Assembly: GCA_023268715.1 (NCBI GenBank)
Contig: JALRLV010000006.1
Coordinates: forward strand, 48,629 to 97,764
Length of the DNA stretch: 49,136 nucleotides
DNA from: Candidatus Thalassarchaeaceae archaeon
Lineage (GTDB): Archaea > Thermoplasmatota > Poseidoniia > Poseidoniales > Thalassarchaeaceae
Reading direction: 5' to 3'
Shown: in pieces, positions 1-9,139 of the stretch
Numbering within the stretch: position 1 is the stretch's first letter
Layout: every line of letters begins with the position of its first letter
Made by a program: the position numbers and the translations under genes
The notes under the pieces: generated by a model
Told to the model about the DNA's origin: nothing
Seen by the model: only the letters and a program-made list of their open reading frames with translations
The model's database searches: none

Positions 1-3000
1 GACACCAATGCAGAGGTTACCAATTCCCCGATCCAAGCCGAGATTGTTGACTTCACTCAGGTGATTTTCCATTGGGAGAATTTCACTACAACCGAAACTA
101 CCGACGCAAATGGTGTATTCAACGTCGTATTGCCGATTGGTTCTGTGGTTGACGCTACGGTATTTGGTAATGTATTGAATGTAGTTAATGGTACCCGGTT
201 TACAGTTGAAGAGGGTATGGAAAATATCACAATGGTCGCACGTCCAGGTTACGATGTTAATGGAAACCTAAATCTAAATCGATTAGGGAATTATTACTCG
301 TCAAACCTAGAAGGATGGGAGCAGGTTACTGTATTTGCGACCAATGACGAAATTGATGCCGTATGGCACATTGATGTCACTCAATTTGGCACCTTTAACA
401 CGATTTTACCCGATGGAAACTGGACATTCACAACCAATTTAGATTGGCTAAATGCAAGCGAAGCAACTCTGATGGTTGATGGTGAAAATGACACAATAGA
501 GATGTACCTTTACCCTGCTATGTCCTTCCTTGAGATAGATTTCTTCCTAGATAACACTGGTGACAATAATGCTACGAATGGAACACCAGTAAATTATCAA
601 TTCTCCATTGTCCCATTTGAAAATAGTGCAGGCCTAACAATTAATGTGGACGAAGATGGCGAAGAATGGATATCACAAGGATTTGCAAGAGTGCCTGTTG
701 AAGCGGGTTCATACCGAATCAATGTAGAACTTTCAAATGCCCGTACCGGAGATATTTTCGGAACACGAATAATGACAGGAGATGCCTACTTTGAGGTAGG
801 CTTCGGTGGTGAAGTAGTTAGTCGAAGTATTGGTTTTGATCCAGAATGGAAGATAGACCTGACATTCACCAATGAAAGTGGTGGACCTTTAGTTGATCAG
901 CTAGTCAGATTCATCAATCCAGAAAACAGTGGCGAAGTTATCACTAGAAAGACCGATTTGAATGGTACACTTATTGACCACTTGGCAGATGGAGAGTGGA
1001 TAGTAGTAATCGATTCCGTAGAGACAGATACCGGAGTTATTGAAGGTGTCCGAACGACGATTACTGTATCCGAGCAAAACGCCAACAACGCTGAGACCAT
1101 TTCAACTAGTGAACTCGCTTCATTCTCAGTTAGAATTTCTGATTCAGATGGTGTTTATCTTGAAAATATGGAATTGAAACTGACTTCTAATGATGGACTA
1201 GGGATTGTATATCTTGACAGTACCGATGAATTTGGGCAAACATCAGGGATTATTTCTTCCGGTTCATGGAATATCGAACTAAACCAAACCGTAGATAGAA
1301 CTCGATACGTTATCGCTTCAATCGAATTGTTAGATGGAGGCTTAGTTGCTGGTGAGAATGATTTAATCGATATCATTTCATCAACACACTATGAGTTGTC
1401 TGGAACAATATTCTGGGATATTGATGACGATGATGACGCAGATGTTGGAGAGGGCGTACCAGATGTAGAAATTCTAATGACCAGCGAAGGCCATGATAAT
1501 ATTTCCCAGATCACCAACGCGGCTGGCGAATGGATTGTATTTGTTCCTGCAGACACAACTTGGCAGGTGTCAACATTTAGAGAAGGATTTGACCAAGAAA
1601 TTGAATCCATTGCTATGAATGCTCCAAACTCGGTAGAAATAGAGCTAACTGCTGGATATGTGAACATCTATGGAAACGTAAGTCACTCTGACTTGTCAAA
1701 CATTGGTGAGCAAGTCGAATTAATCTTGATTCCTTCACATGGAATGGTTCGAGATAGAGTAGTACCCGACAAGGTATTGGAGGATGGAGTCTGGAACGGT
1801 CAATGGACCGCTTCTGTCGAACCAGGCCGTTGGATTATCAGAGCAACATTTGACGCATCAAATCTAGTAGGAATGGCTAGTATTAATGCAGACATTAATG
1901 ATGGCGGAAATGTTGACATCGATCTATTGTATGGTGGTTGGCTATATCTCTCAACTCAATGGCTAGATTTTAATGGAACCCAGCATCATGCATCTGAACT
2001 CGAAATACAAGGTGCCGAGATTATTGATGATGTGGAATTCATTCTGTCTTCTGGGGCAGGGGTCCGATGGGATGCAATGTTGACTGAGACTGGTGAAATA
2101 TCCATCCTGATGCCTACTGGAATGATCGAGGTCGAAGGAAGCTTCTCTGTCGATCAAATGGACCGGGTAATGGAATATTCAACAAGCAAGTCAATCAACG
2201 TACCAGGTTCAGGAACGGATTTGACCGCCTCGGTCACACAGGACATACTTTTCGACAGAATTTCAAACCATACAATTAGTGTTACAATTGTATCAGTAAC
2301 TGGTGGAGAACTAACTGATGAAGGTGAGTTTAATGATGTTCAAGCGACCCTTGGAGAGGAAGGTGAATATGATTCAATCGAGTTTACAATGTCACTTGAT
2401 TATCTTGGACATGAGACTGTGTCTAGTTACACCGTATCAGGAAATGTCGCAGGTACCGATGGTAAAGATTGGAAGGTAGAGGTATGGGATCAGTCGATTG
2501 AAAATTGGACTACTCCTTTCACCTTTGAGTTTGGTTTGGATAGCAACAATAGCACAACCTACGATAATCTTCTGCTTCGTATAACTCCGGCCAATCAATC
2601 TACTGCACAGTCATTGACAAATGGTCACACTGTAGATATTAGATTCACTTCAGCAGATGGCTATCAGTTTGAACAAGACGTAATTGTTAGAATTCCACAA
2701 TTCCATGATTTCGAGTTAAGGGAACCACTATTGGACATATACGGAATTCGTCCGGGTGAAGAGCTGTCAATTCCTATATTATTCACGAATACCGGCAATG
2801 GTGATGAAAGATTCAACTTTGTATTCGATGATACTCAGCTCCCACCAGACTGGCAACGAACAGGGGCTACATCACACACACTGGGTGCATTTGTTGAATC
2901 AACTCACACCATCAAGGTAATCGCTCCAGAGAATGCTACAGGAACCGAAGATTTCATCATTACAATGTCGGTTACTGACAAGAATAATGGGACCTATGCA

Positions 3001-3471
3001 CCACTAGTAATTAGAGTGAAAACCTCTCTTCCCGTTCTTGAAATTTCCAACGTCTATTCCAATGGAGATCCATTATTTGGAACAATTCACACATTTACAG
3101 TAGTTGTGGAAAATACTGGATTAGTAGATGCTGAGAACGTCAAATTGGTCGGAACAGTTCGTGGTGCGAACTTAACCTCAAGCGCGACACAAGATGTCCT
3201 CGCCGGAGATTCGGCAACCTATCTAATTGATGTAAATCTGACAAACTTCGATGGTCCGTCCACAGAGTGGTTTGACTTTGAGATTATTACAGAAGGTCAA
3301 GAATTTACTGAGGCCCCTGAAATCGTAAGTAAGAGATACTCGATGAAGGCCCCTGCAGTAGATGATACTACGGCTACTACCGTAATTGGTGTTGTACTTG
3401 CGCTAATCCTAGTGTTTGTTGTATGGTACTTCACCAGATCGGGATCAAGAAGACCTGGTGCGCCATTCTGA
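1..3471 (+). CDS. Large exported beta-sandwich surface protein, C-terminal part (5' partial)
   Basis: The frame is open to the first base, so the true start lies upstream; 1156 residues are visible. The chain is rich in Asn, Asp, Thr and Gly, as in surface-exposed beta proteins. Residues about 464-540 resemble a carboxypeptidase-regulatory/Cna-B type beta domain, with an acidic run IDDDDDADVGEGVPDVEI. Near residues 915-1010 and 1030-1110 there are two domains of the NEW3/CARDB kind, with phrases such as FTNTGNGDERF and VVENTGLVDAENV. A single membrane helix (about 1125-1145, VVLALILVFVVWYF) is followed by a short basic tail, giving an outside domain with a cytoplasmic C-terminus. No catalytic motif was seen. 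It is probably adhesive or structural; the function is unknown. The downstream protease begins 82 nt after its stop and could be co-transcribed. Confidence 0.85.
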   Translation, partial: DTNAEVTNSPIQAEIVDFTQVIFHWENFTTTETTDANGVFNVVLPIGSVVDATVFGNVLNVVNGTRFTVEEGMENITMVARPGYDVNGNLNLNRLGNYYSSNLEGWEQVTVFATNDEIDAVWHIDVTQFGTFNTILPDGNWTFTTNLDWLNASEATLMVDGENDTIEMYLYPAMSFLEIDFFLDNTGDNNATNGTPVNYQFSIVPFENSAGLTINVDEDGEEWISQGFARVPVEAGSYRINVELSNARTGDIFGTRIMTGDAYFEVGFGGEVVSRSIGFDPEWKIDLTFTNESGGPLVDQLVRFINPENSGEVITRKTDLNGTLIDHLADGEWIVVIDSVETDTGVIEGVRTTITVSEQNANNAETISTSELASFSVRISDSDGVYLENMELKLTSNDGLGIVYLDSTDEFGQTSGIISSGSWNIELNQTVDRTRYVIASIELLDGGLVAGENDLIDIISSTHYELSGTIFWDIDDDDDADVGEGVPDVEILMTSEGHDNISQITNAAGEWIVFVPADTTWQVSTFREGFDQEIESIAMNAPNSVEIELTAGYVNIYGNVSHSDLSNIGEQVELILIPSHGMVRDRVVPDKVLEDGVWNGQWTASVEPGRWIIRATFDASNLVGMASINADINDGGNVDIDLLYGGWLYLSTQWLDFNGTQHHASELEIQGAEIIDDVEFILSSGAGVRWDAMLTETGEISILMPTGMIEVEGSFSVDQMDRVMEYSTSKSINVPGSGTDLTASVTQDILFDRISNHTISVTIVSVTGGELTDEGEFNDVQATLGEEGEYDSIEFTMSLDYLGHETVSSYTVSGNVAGTDGKDWKVEVWDQSIENWTTPFTFEFGLDSNNSTTYDNLLLRITPANQSTAQSLTNGHTVDIRFTSADGYQFEQDVIVRIPQFHDFELREPLLDIYGIRPGEELSIPILFTNTGNGDERFNFVFDDTQLPPDWQRTGATSHTLGAFVESTHTIKVIAPENATGTEDFIITMSVTDKNNGTYAPLVIRVKTSLPVLEISNVYSNGDPLFGTIHTFTVVVENTGLVDAENVKLVGTVRGANLTSSATQDVLAGDSATYLIDVNLTNFDGPSTEWFDFEIITEGQEFTEAPEIVSKRYSMKAPAVDDTTATTVIGVVLALILVFVVWYFTRSGSRRPGAPF

Positions 3472-3541
3472 TCTTAATGACCCCCCTTTGCGACCTTGGT
3501 CAAGACAAGACCTCATAGGTGAAAAGCAGATACGTAAGGTT

Positions 3542-3547
3542 GGTGAT
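3542..3547 (+). promoter_or_regulatory. Shine-Dalgarno site deciding the start of the S8 protease
   Basis: GGTGAT lies 6 nt before ATG 3554 and matches the archaeal anti-SD core. It favours this ATG over the in-frame TTG at 3416, which would overlap the upstream gene by 56 nt. Confidence 0.6.
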
Positions 3548-3553
3548 TGGCTA

Positions 3554-4792
3554 ATGACTCTTGAGGATCTCGAGTTGATGCCTGAACCTGAAGATAGCAG
3601 GTTGCTAACAGCAGTCGACCCTCAGGCACCTGGGTATCCCGGCTCTGACTATGGGTTAACCGATCAAGAAGCACGAGAACTTCGATGGCCCATAGGGCCA
3701 ATGAAGGAGTTTCTATGGCCATGGGGTGCTGCCAGTTTCGCTATCGGAACGGTTCTGTTGTTAATGGCTTGGTCATCGATTCAACCCCTGTTGATTTCCT
3801 ACCTTCCAGATTCAGAGTGGGCATATCAGTCTTCAGGAATTAGGGGACTGCAAAACCAGGGCTATTTTGGTGATGAAATCCATGTCTGCATAGTGGATAC
3901 AGGAATCGATTATTCTCACCCTGAATTTGAAAATAGTAATTTAGTAGGCTTTCGAGATTTCTACTCAGGAGACCACGAAAATATCCGCGACATAGGTGGG
4001 AATTATCACGGTACCTTGATGGCTGGATTATTAATTTCCAACGGCACTTATGTCGGGGCGGCCCCTAGTGTTTCACTCTCCGTAGCCTTGGCTCTTGGAC
4101 CTGAAGGAGAAGCAGGTCAGTCTGACAGAGTCTCATTGGCAATTAGGTGGTGTAGAATTTCTCAAGATGTTGATATCATTAGCCTAAGTTTAGGTGGCGA
4201 TCCAGGAAGTGGAATGAGCAATCTCCAATCTGAAACTGTAAAAGCGGTAAATGAGGCACTGGAAGCAGGTATTTTTGTTGTCGCCGCTGCTGGAAATAAT
4301 GGCAACAAGGAGAATATTAACGACGTGTCAATTCCAGCAAATATTCCGGGCGTAATTGCTGTTGGTGCCTCCAAAATAGATGGGAAAATTTGGGCAAATA
4401 GTTCCGTAGGTTCCAACATTGATCCTTATTCGAATGAAGAGAGAAGATTTCCAAACCAAAAGCCGGAAGTTACCGCACCTGGAGTCAGAATGTTCTCCAC
4501 AGCATCGACAGAACTCACACCACCTTACGCCTATTCTTCGGGGACCTCTGACTCAACCGTTATCGTTGTTGGCGCTCTTGCTCTGATTCTTCAAATTCAT
4601 GGGGATGAAATGAGAGGAGAGGACAATATATTTGACTCTGAGGAAATGAATTTAGTGAAAGCAGCTCTCGCAAATTCATCCCTAAACACACGCGATATCG
4701 ATGCTATTCATTCAACCAAATCAGGGTACGGTGAATTGAATGCAGAGGCATGGTTAGATGAGATTAGGACTGAGTTTAATCTAAATTCATAG
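3554..4792 (+). CDS. Membrane-anchored subtilisin-like (S8) serine protease
   Basis: This is a 412-residue endopeptidase of the subtilase family. The catalytic triad is visible: Asp115 in CIVDTGID, His152 in NYHGTLMAG, and Ser332 in SSGTSDST. The oxyanion Asn lies in AAAGNNGN. The block after the serine is GTSDSTVIVVGAL, unlike the usual GTSMATPHVAG, but the nucleophile is kept. There is no cleavable signal peptide. A hydrophobic helix at about residues 55-80 (FAIGTVLLLMAW) follows about 50 acidic cytoplasmic residues, so it is probably a signal anchor with the protease domain outside. ATG 3554 is preferred because of the GGTGAT site. It sits between two exported proteins, which suggests surface protein processing or protein degradation. 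Confidence 0.88.
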   Translation: MTLEDLELMPEPEDSRLLTAVDPQAPGYPGSDYGLTDQEARELRWPIGPMKEFLWPWGAASFAIGTVLLLMAWSSIQPLLISYLPDSEWAYQSSGIRGLQNQGYFGDEIHVCIVDTGIDYSHPEFENSNLVGFRDFYSGDHENIRDIGGNYHGTLMAGLLISNGTYVGAAPSVSLSVALALGPEGEAGQSDRVSLAIRWCRISQDVDIISLSLGGDPGSGMSNLQSETVKAVNEALEAGIFVVAAAGNNGNKENINDVSIPANIPGVIAVGASKIDGKIWANSSVGSNIDPYSNEERRFPNQKPEVTAPGVRMFSTASTELTPPYAYSSGTSDSTVIVVGALALILQIHGDEMRGEDNIFDSEEMNLVKAALANSSLNTRDIDAIHSTKSGYGELNAEAWLDEIRTEFNLNS

Positions 4793-4818
4793 TTATCAAT
4801 TTGACGATTTTCCTTAAC

Positions 4819-4833
4819 CGAGCCTTTGGCTCG
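4819..4833 (+). terminator. Perfect 6-bp hairpin, TTT loop, 26 nt after the S8 protease stop
   Basis: CGAGCC and GGCTCG flank a TTT loop. The spacer after the stop is T-rich (GATTTTCCTT). It is one of five hairpins in this window that start exactly 27 nt after a stop codon. The structure is certain; a role in 3'-end formation is inferred. Confidence 0.6.
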
Positions 4834-4840
4834 ATGAAAC

Positions 4841-4853
4841 CCTATGATTAAAT
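4841..4853 (+). promoter_or_regulatory. Possible TATA element of the beta-helix protein gene
   Basis: CTATGATTAAA is centred about 30 nt before ATG 4876, which would place transcription start a few bases before the start codon. A GGGAG stretch also precedes the ATG, so leadered translation is possible too. It is a weak match. Confidence 0.3.
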
Positions 4854-4875
4854 CACCTCTAGATACCGGGAGATT

Positions 4876-7800
4876 ATGACCGGCACCCGAGCAAGAAGCC
4901 AGTTCCTAGTATTCTTGATGCTAACGAGCACAATGTTGGCCTTAGTTGGCCCCGCCTCGACAGTATCTGCTACCAATGAAACTACAAGTGGAACAATTAC
5001 TGGGCTCGAGAGATGGAGCGGAACACATCAACTCACAGGAGATGTCACAATAGCCGCAGGTGCAAAATTGATAATCGATCCCGGAACTGATATTTTATTC
5101 CCAAATGGGACTATGCTCGACGTTCGTGGTAACCTGTGCGCCGGAACTGCATCTTGCGGTTCTAGTGGCAATGCTGGTTCAGGAAATCCGATTACTCTAA
5201 CATGGGCTGATCCTGGGAACTCAAATGCAACAGGAGAATGTTACGGTTTGGGCTCTGGTAACTCACAAATTTGGATCAGAGACCCCTCTTGCGGAGAAGG
5301 TGTAATTCTCCGAGATACGATGGACCTGTCTCAATCGGGAATGAGAAGTATGCATTTCGAGGGCGCATGGGGTGTCCCATTCTATGTTCAATTGGAATAC
5401 GAATACCGGTATGGTGCATTAATTTTAGACGGGGCAAGCCCTACTCTACGAGATATGAGATTTCAAGACATAAACACAACCAGTGTGCTTGCAGCTAATT
5501 TAGCACAACCAAATTTCATCGGCGGACAATACGTTGCTGGAAATGACGGTGAGAGTGGAGTAACTGGCCAGGCCGTACAAATTTATGGTGGAGGAACACC
5601 TATATCTCCTATGATTTTCAAAGACGCAACCTTCCAATCGACCAACAATGGTTGTGGAAATAGAGATGGAGGAAGGTCCGCTATTTGGGCCTCTCAGACA
5701 TTTATTCGAGTTGAAAACTCAAATTTCGCTGGTGGAGATTTCGGAGTTAGTTTCAGAAATTCCGCCGGAAAGGTGACTAATTCCACTATCTCTGTTACAT
5801 GCAACGGAATTGATGTGAACAGCCTTAAGGCAATTGGAAATACCAATTATGATGTCGAAATCGCAGATAATGTCATTGCAACCGCCGAAAGAACTCCAAT
5901 TACTGCTTACTCTGGAGCGGACGTTCGAATTCACAATAACCAGCTTGCCGGAGCGGGGGAGGGTTCTGGAATAGCCGTTTATTCATCTAAGGCTGAAATA
6001 CACAATAATGACATCGGACCGATTGGTGGTTGGAATGGCCTTTGGCTGTTAGGAAGTTTTGATGTAAGGGCAGAAAATAATACAATATTTGATACAGCAA
6101 AAGAACCTATACTTGCAGGAGAATATGGCACTCAAGCACCATCTCCAACTCCTGCAAGACTCTACTTAGCTAACAATACGATATCAACCCAAGGAAGTGG
6201 CGAATGTTCCTCACAAAGGTGGTGGGGTGGTTCTTTCACATGCCCTGCTATAATGGCACACAGATCAGGTGTAACAATTGTCGATAATGAAATTAATGCG
6301 GGCGGAACTGCAGATGGAATTAGAGCAACTGGGGCCTTGCTAGATGTTCGCAGAAATATCTTCAACGTTCAAGAAACCGGTGCTATATTGCAACAATATG
6401 ATAGCGGATTCGCAGATTCTCAGCAATATGGAACACTTGCATTCTTCAGCAATAATGAATGGAATGGAGTTAGTGTAACCTACAATGTATCTAAGTCATC
6501 GGTGACAGTACAATCAGAATACATACCAAGTCCTCCTCCTGATGAACATCCAGTCTTACTCAGTTGGGCGGATCAAGAGGCTTGGGTACAGAATGGTTGG
6601 CAAAACGGAGTAATTCCACACGAAGTAAAGGCTTGCGACACCTGTGACGATTTCACTCCTTACAATTTCCCCTTGGCGATAAATATGGACAACAACTCCA
6701 CAGTTTTCACCTTCTCTAATCTTTCAAACTTGGATTTATCAAAGGTGAAGATTCAAACTCAACCAACAAAATATGCAGTCCAGGTACAGAGGGCTGAACT
6801 AGTAAGATTCCAAACTCTGGTCAACGGCCAAAAGGTGGAAAATGCGAATGTATTGATAGAAGACGCGCTAGGAAATGACCTATACAGCCTAGAAACTGAC
6901 TCCGATGGCTATACACCATGGTTTTCTCTAGCTTCTAATTTCCATCTTGATTTCAGAGGTTTGGCCGGAGGTGATAATCCGGATGGGTTTGCAGATGATG
7001 AATTTGAAGATTCATGCTCAGATGGAGAAGACAATGATGGCGATTTATTACTTGATACAGACGACCCAGATTGTGATTATACAGCAGGAACAAGGGAATT
7101 ATCACTCTACAGGTACACTGCATACAAATTTGGCTATGGTATAGATAGTGGGGAGTTTACTCTTTCAGACACAACATATCAAGATACTTCGTTCCTACAT
7201 AACGACCCACCCAGTGTCTCTGTAACACAAAATGACGGCGAATCTTTCAGAAGAGTGGTCAATTTGACAGGTTCTGCCCACGACGGAACATGGGCAGGAA
7301 TTTACGAAACTGACGAGTTAGCCCAATGGGATCAGAAAGGTTTTGTTCATGCTGTTGAAATCAAAGACCCATTTACAAGCGAATGGAGTGCTGCTGGATA
7401 TGCTACGGATTCTTCTGGAGCAGAACCCGGTTACGTTTCCCGTAACAACCATCCATTCAGTAGTTGGTATTACGAATATGATATGACCGGTAGGCAGGAA
7501 GGAGACTATACTTTCGAAATCAGAGCCTTTGATGGTCTTGAATATTCTCCGATTATTACTCGGACAATTCAGGTAAATACACAGGCTCCAACAGTCTCCG
7601 TCACCTCTCCGAGTACACAATCAACTCATGCGGATGGGACTGTGACTTTCGAAGGAACCGCACATGACCCATACGGGTGCCCCATCGATTGTGGTAAAGA
7701 TATCGACCAGATATATTTTCAAATAGCGGGTCCGAATTACAATGTAATTACTTCCACTGAAGGTGGTACAGACTGGTCTTGGACTTGGGATTTTAGCGGA

Positions 7801-9105
7801 CTTCCTCGTGATTTGGCCACATACACATTTACCATCTGGGCATCTGATTCCAATTTCTGCAAGGGAGAAATTGATGAATGTGAAACTGTAGTTATCGATT
7901 TGCAAATTGACAATCAAAATTCACGCCCATTTGTAAGCCTAACATCTCCTCAGAGTGGACAGATATATGCAGTTGATGAAAAATCAATTATCAGCGGAGT
8001 CGCTAGAGATAATGATGGCGATATCACCCGTGTTGATGTAGAAGTGTTTGATGTATCTAATGGATATCTTAATGTCTTCACAGGTGCAGTTACCGAGATA
8101 GAATCTAATGGCTATTGGGAGCTAGAATGGGATTCAAGATTATTAACTCACAACATGCAATATCTGATCAAGGCAAGATCCTATGATGGATATGAGTACA
8201 GCGATTGGATAGAAGCACAGGTAATTGCAGATAATCCACCTGATGCTGATAACAATCGACCAACCTTTGATTCGACAAATTGGCAGACCGAGATCACTCT
8301 GTATTGCGAATTCGATACCACATCTCAAAACCCCTGCACAACAGTAGAGATTGATTTGTTGGAGTTCTTTAATGACGTAGATGGAGTTAATTCATTAATT
8401 CTTTCAGTTTATGATGATCCTGCCAGAAATTCAGATGACGAATTCGGATTGGTCGTCAACATAGGTATCGACGGTTCTGCCTTCTATGATCCCAAGTCAA
8501 TGGGATTCTACAATGAAGACATGGACACATGGTCGCTGAGCAACGTCATATTCGTGGCGACCGATCAATTCGGTTCAAAGGAAATTTCCACCCCTGTGTC
8601 ATTCATTGTGGTCCCAATCGAATTCTATGTGGCTCCACCAGACCAAAACACCGCAAGCGATGATGAAATAATCATCTTCAGCGGTTCTGGTTTGCCTGGA
8701 AAGACAGTTAGAGTGACATTGGGCGGAATTCAAGTCAACTCCACAGTGGTACTTGAGGATTCTACATGGGAACTAGGAATTCCTGGAGCTATGCTAAGCA
8801 AACCAGTGATCCCGGTGTTTTCCATAAGCGGGTCAGAGTCAATTGAAGGGGAAGAGATTTCACCACCATCCAGTGGAGGAGGAATTAGTCTGGTGATGAT
8901 TATTTCCATAGTTTTCGTAGTCATTGCATTGTTGGTTGGCGCACTTTTCTTCCGTGGAGTAATTACTTTCGAAGAAGATGACGAAGTATACGATGAAGCA
9001 GAAACAGACGATTCAAAGGGACTTAGAAGCGAGGACCACCCAGGTTGGCTCTGGGACTCTGAAAATGAAGAATGGATTCCTGATCCTGACCATGTTGGTG
9101 AGTGA
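4876..9105 (+). CDS. Exported beta-helix / Ig-like surface protein with membrane anchor
   Basis: The protein has 1409 residues. A signal peptide (about 1-33) ends near STVSA. Residues about 45-560 have the repeated short-strand pattern and Asn ladders of a right-handed parallel beta-helix (NosD/pectate-lyase-like; for example EIADNVIA, EIHNNDIG, VRAENNTIF, TIVDNEIN). Around 714-733 there is an acidic Cys-bounded loop with the core DGEDNDGD and the end DPDC, a known calcium-type motif of surface proteins. Several Ig/cadherin-like beta domains follow, starting near 775, 901, 1014 and 1253 (VSVTSPST, VSLTSPQSG). A membrane helix at about 1337-1359 leads to an acidic cytoplasmic tail ending in a Trp-rich HPGWLWDSENEEWIPDPD. 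No enzyme active site was recognised. Binding or cleavage of polysaccharide is possible but unproven. Confidence 0.88.
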   Translation: MTGTRARSQFLVFLMLTSTMLALVGPASTVSATNETTSGTITGLERWSGTHQLTGDVTIAAGAKLIIDPGTDILFPNGTMLDVRGNLCAGTASCGSSGNAGSGNPITLTWADPGNSNATGECYGLGSGNSQIWIRDPSCGEGVILRDTMDLSQSGMRSMHFEGAWGVPFYVQLEYEYRYGALILDGASPTLRDMRFQDINTTSVLAANLAQPNFIGGQYVAGNDGESGVTGQAVQIYGGGTPISPMIFKDATFQSTNNGCGNRDGGRSAIWASQTFIRVENSNFAGGDFGVSFRNSAGKVTNSTISVTCNGIDVNSLKAIGNTNYDVEIADNVIATAERTPITAYSGADVRIHNNQLAGAGEGSGIAVYSSKAEIHNNDIGPIGGWNGLWLLGSFDVRAENNTIFDTAKEPILAGEYGTQAPSPTPARLYLANNTISTQGSGECSSQRWWGGSFTCPAIMAHRSGVTIVDNEINAGGTADGIRATGALLDVRRNIFNVQETGAILQQYDSGFADSQQYGTLAFFSNNEWNGVSVTYNVSKSSVTVQSEYIPSPPPDEHPVLLSWADQEAWVQNGWQNGVIPHEVKACDTCDDFTPYNFPLAINMDNNSTVFTFSNLSNLDLSKVKIQTQPTKYAVQVQRAELVRFQTLVNGQKVENANVLIEDALGNDLYSLETDSDGYTPWFSLASNFHLDFRGLAGGDNPDGFADDEFEDSCSDGEDNDGDLLLDTDDPDCDYTAGTRELSLYRYTAYKFGYGIDSGEFTLSDTTYQDTSFLHNDPPSVSVTQNDGESFRRVVNLTGSAHDGTWAGIYETDELAQWDQKGFVHAVEIKDPFTSEWSAAGYATDSSGAEPGYVSRNNHPFSSWYYEYDMTGRQEGDYTFEIRAFDGLEYSPIITRTIQVNTQAPTVSVTSPSTQSTHADGTVTFEGTAHDPYGCPIDCGKDIDQIYFQIAGPNYNVITSTEGGTDWSWTWDFSGLPRDLATYTFTIWASDSNFCKGEIDECETVVIDLQIDNQNSRPFVSLTSPQSGQIYAVDEKSIISGVARDNDGDITRVDVEVFDVSNGYLNVFTGAVTEIESNGYWELEWDSRLLTHNMQYLIKARSYDGYEYSDWIEAQVIADNPPDADNNRPTFDSTNWQTEITLYCEFDTTSQNPCTTVEIDLLEFFNDVDGVNSLILSVYDDPARNSDDEFGLVVNIGIDGSAFYDPKSMGFYNEDMDTWSLSNVIFVATDQFGSKEISTPVSFIVVPIEFYVAPPDQNTASDDEIIIFSGSGLPGKTVRVTLGGIQVNSTVVLEDSTWELGIPGAMLSKPVIPVFSISGSESIEGEEISPPSSGGGISLVMIISIVFVVIALLVGALFFRGVITFEEDDEVYDEAETDDSKGLRSEDHPGWLWDSENEEWIPDPDHVGE

Positions 9106-9139
9106 AGCAATAAAGCCCACCCCACGGTTAATTTCTTGA

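Noticed and set aside
3416-3553. TTG start for the S8 protease 46 codons upstream
   Set aside because: It would overlap the upstream gene by 56 nt. ATG 3554 has a good GGTGAT site and gives a sensible cytoplasmic N-terminus.
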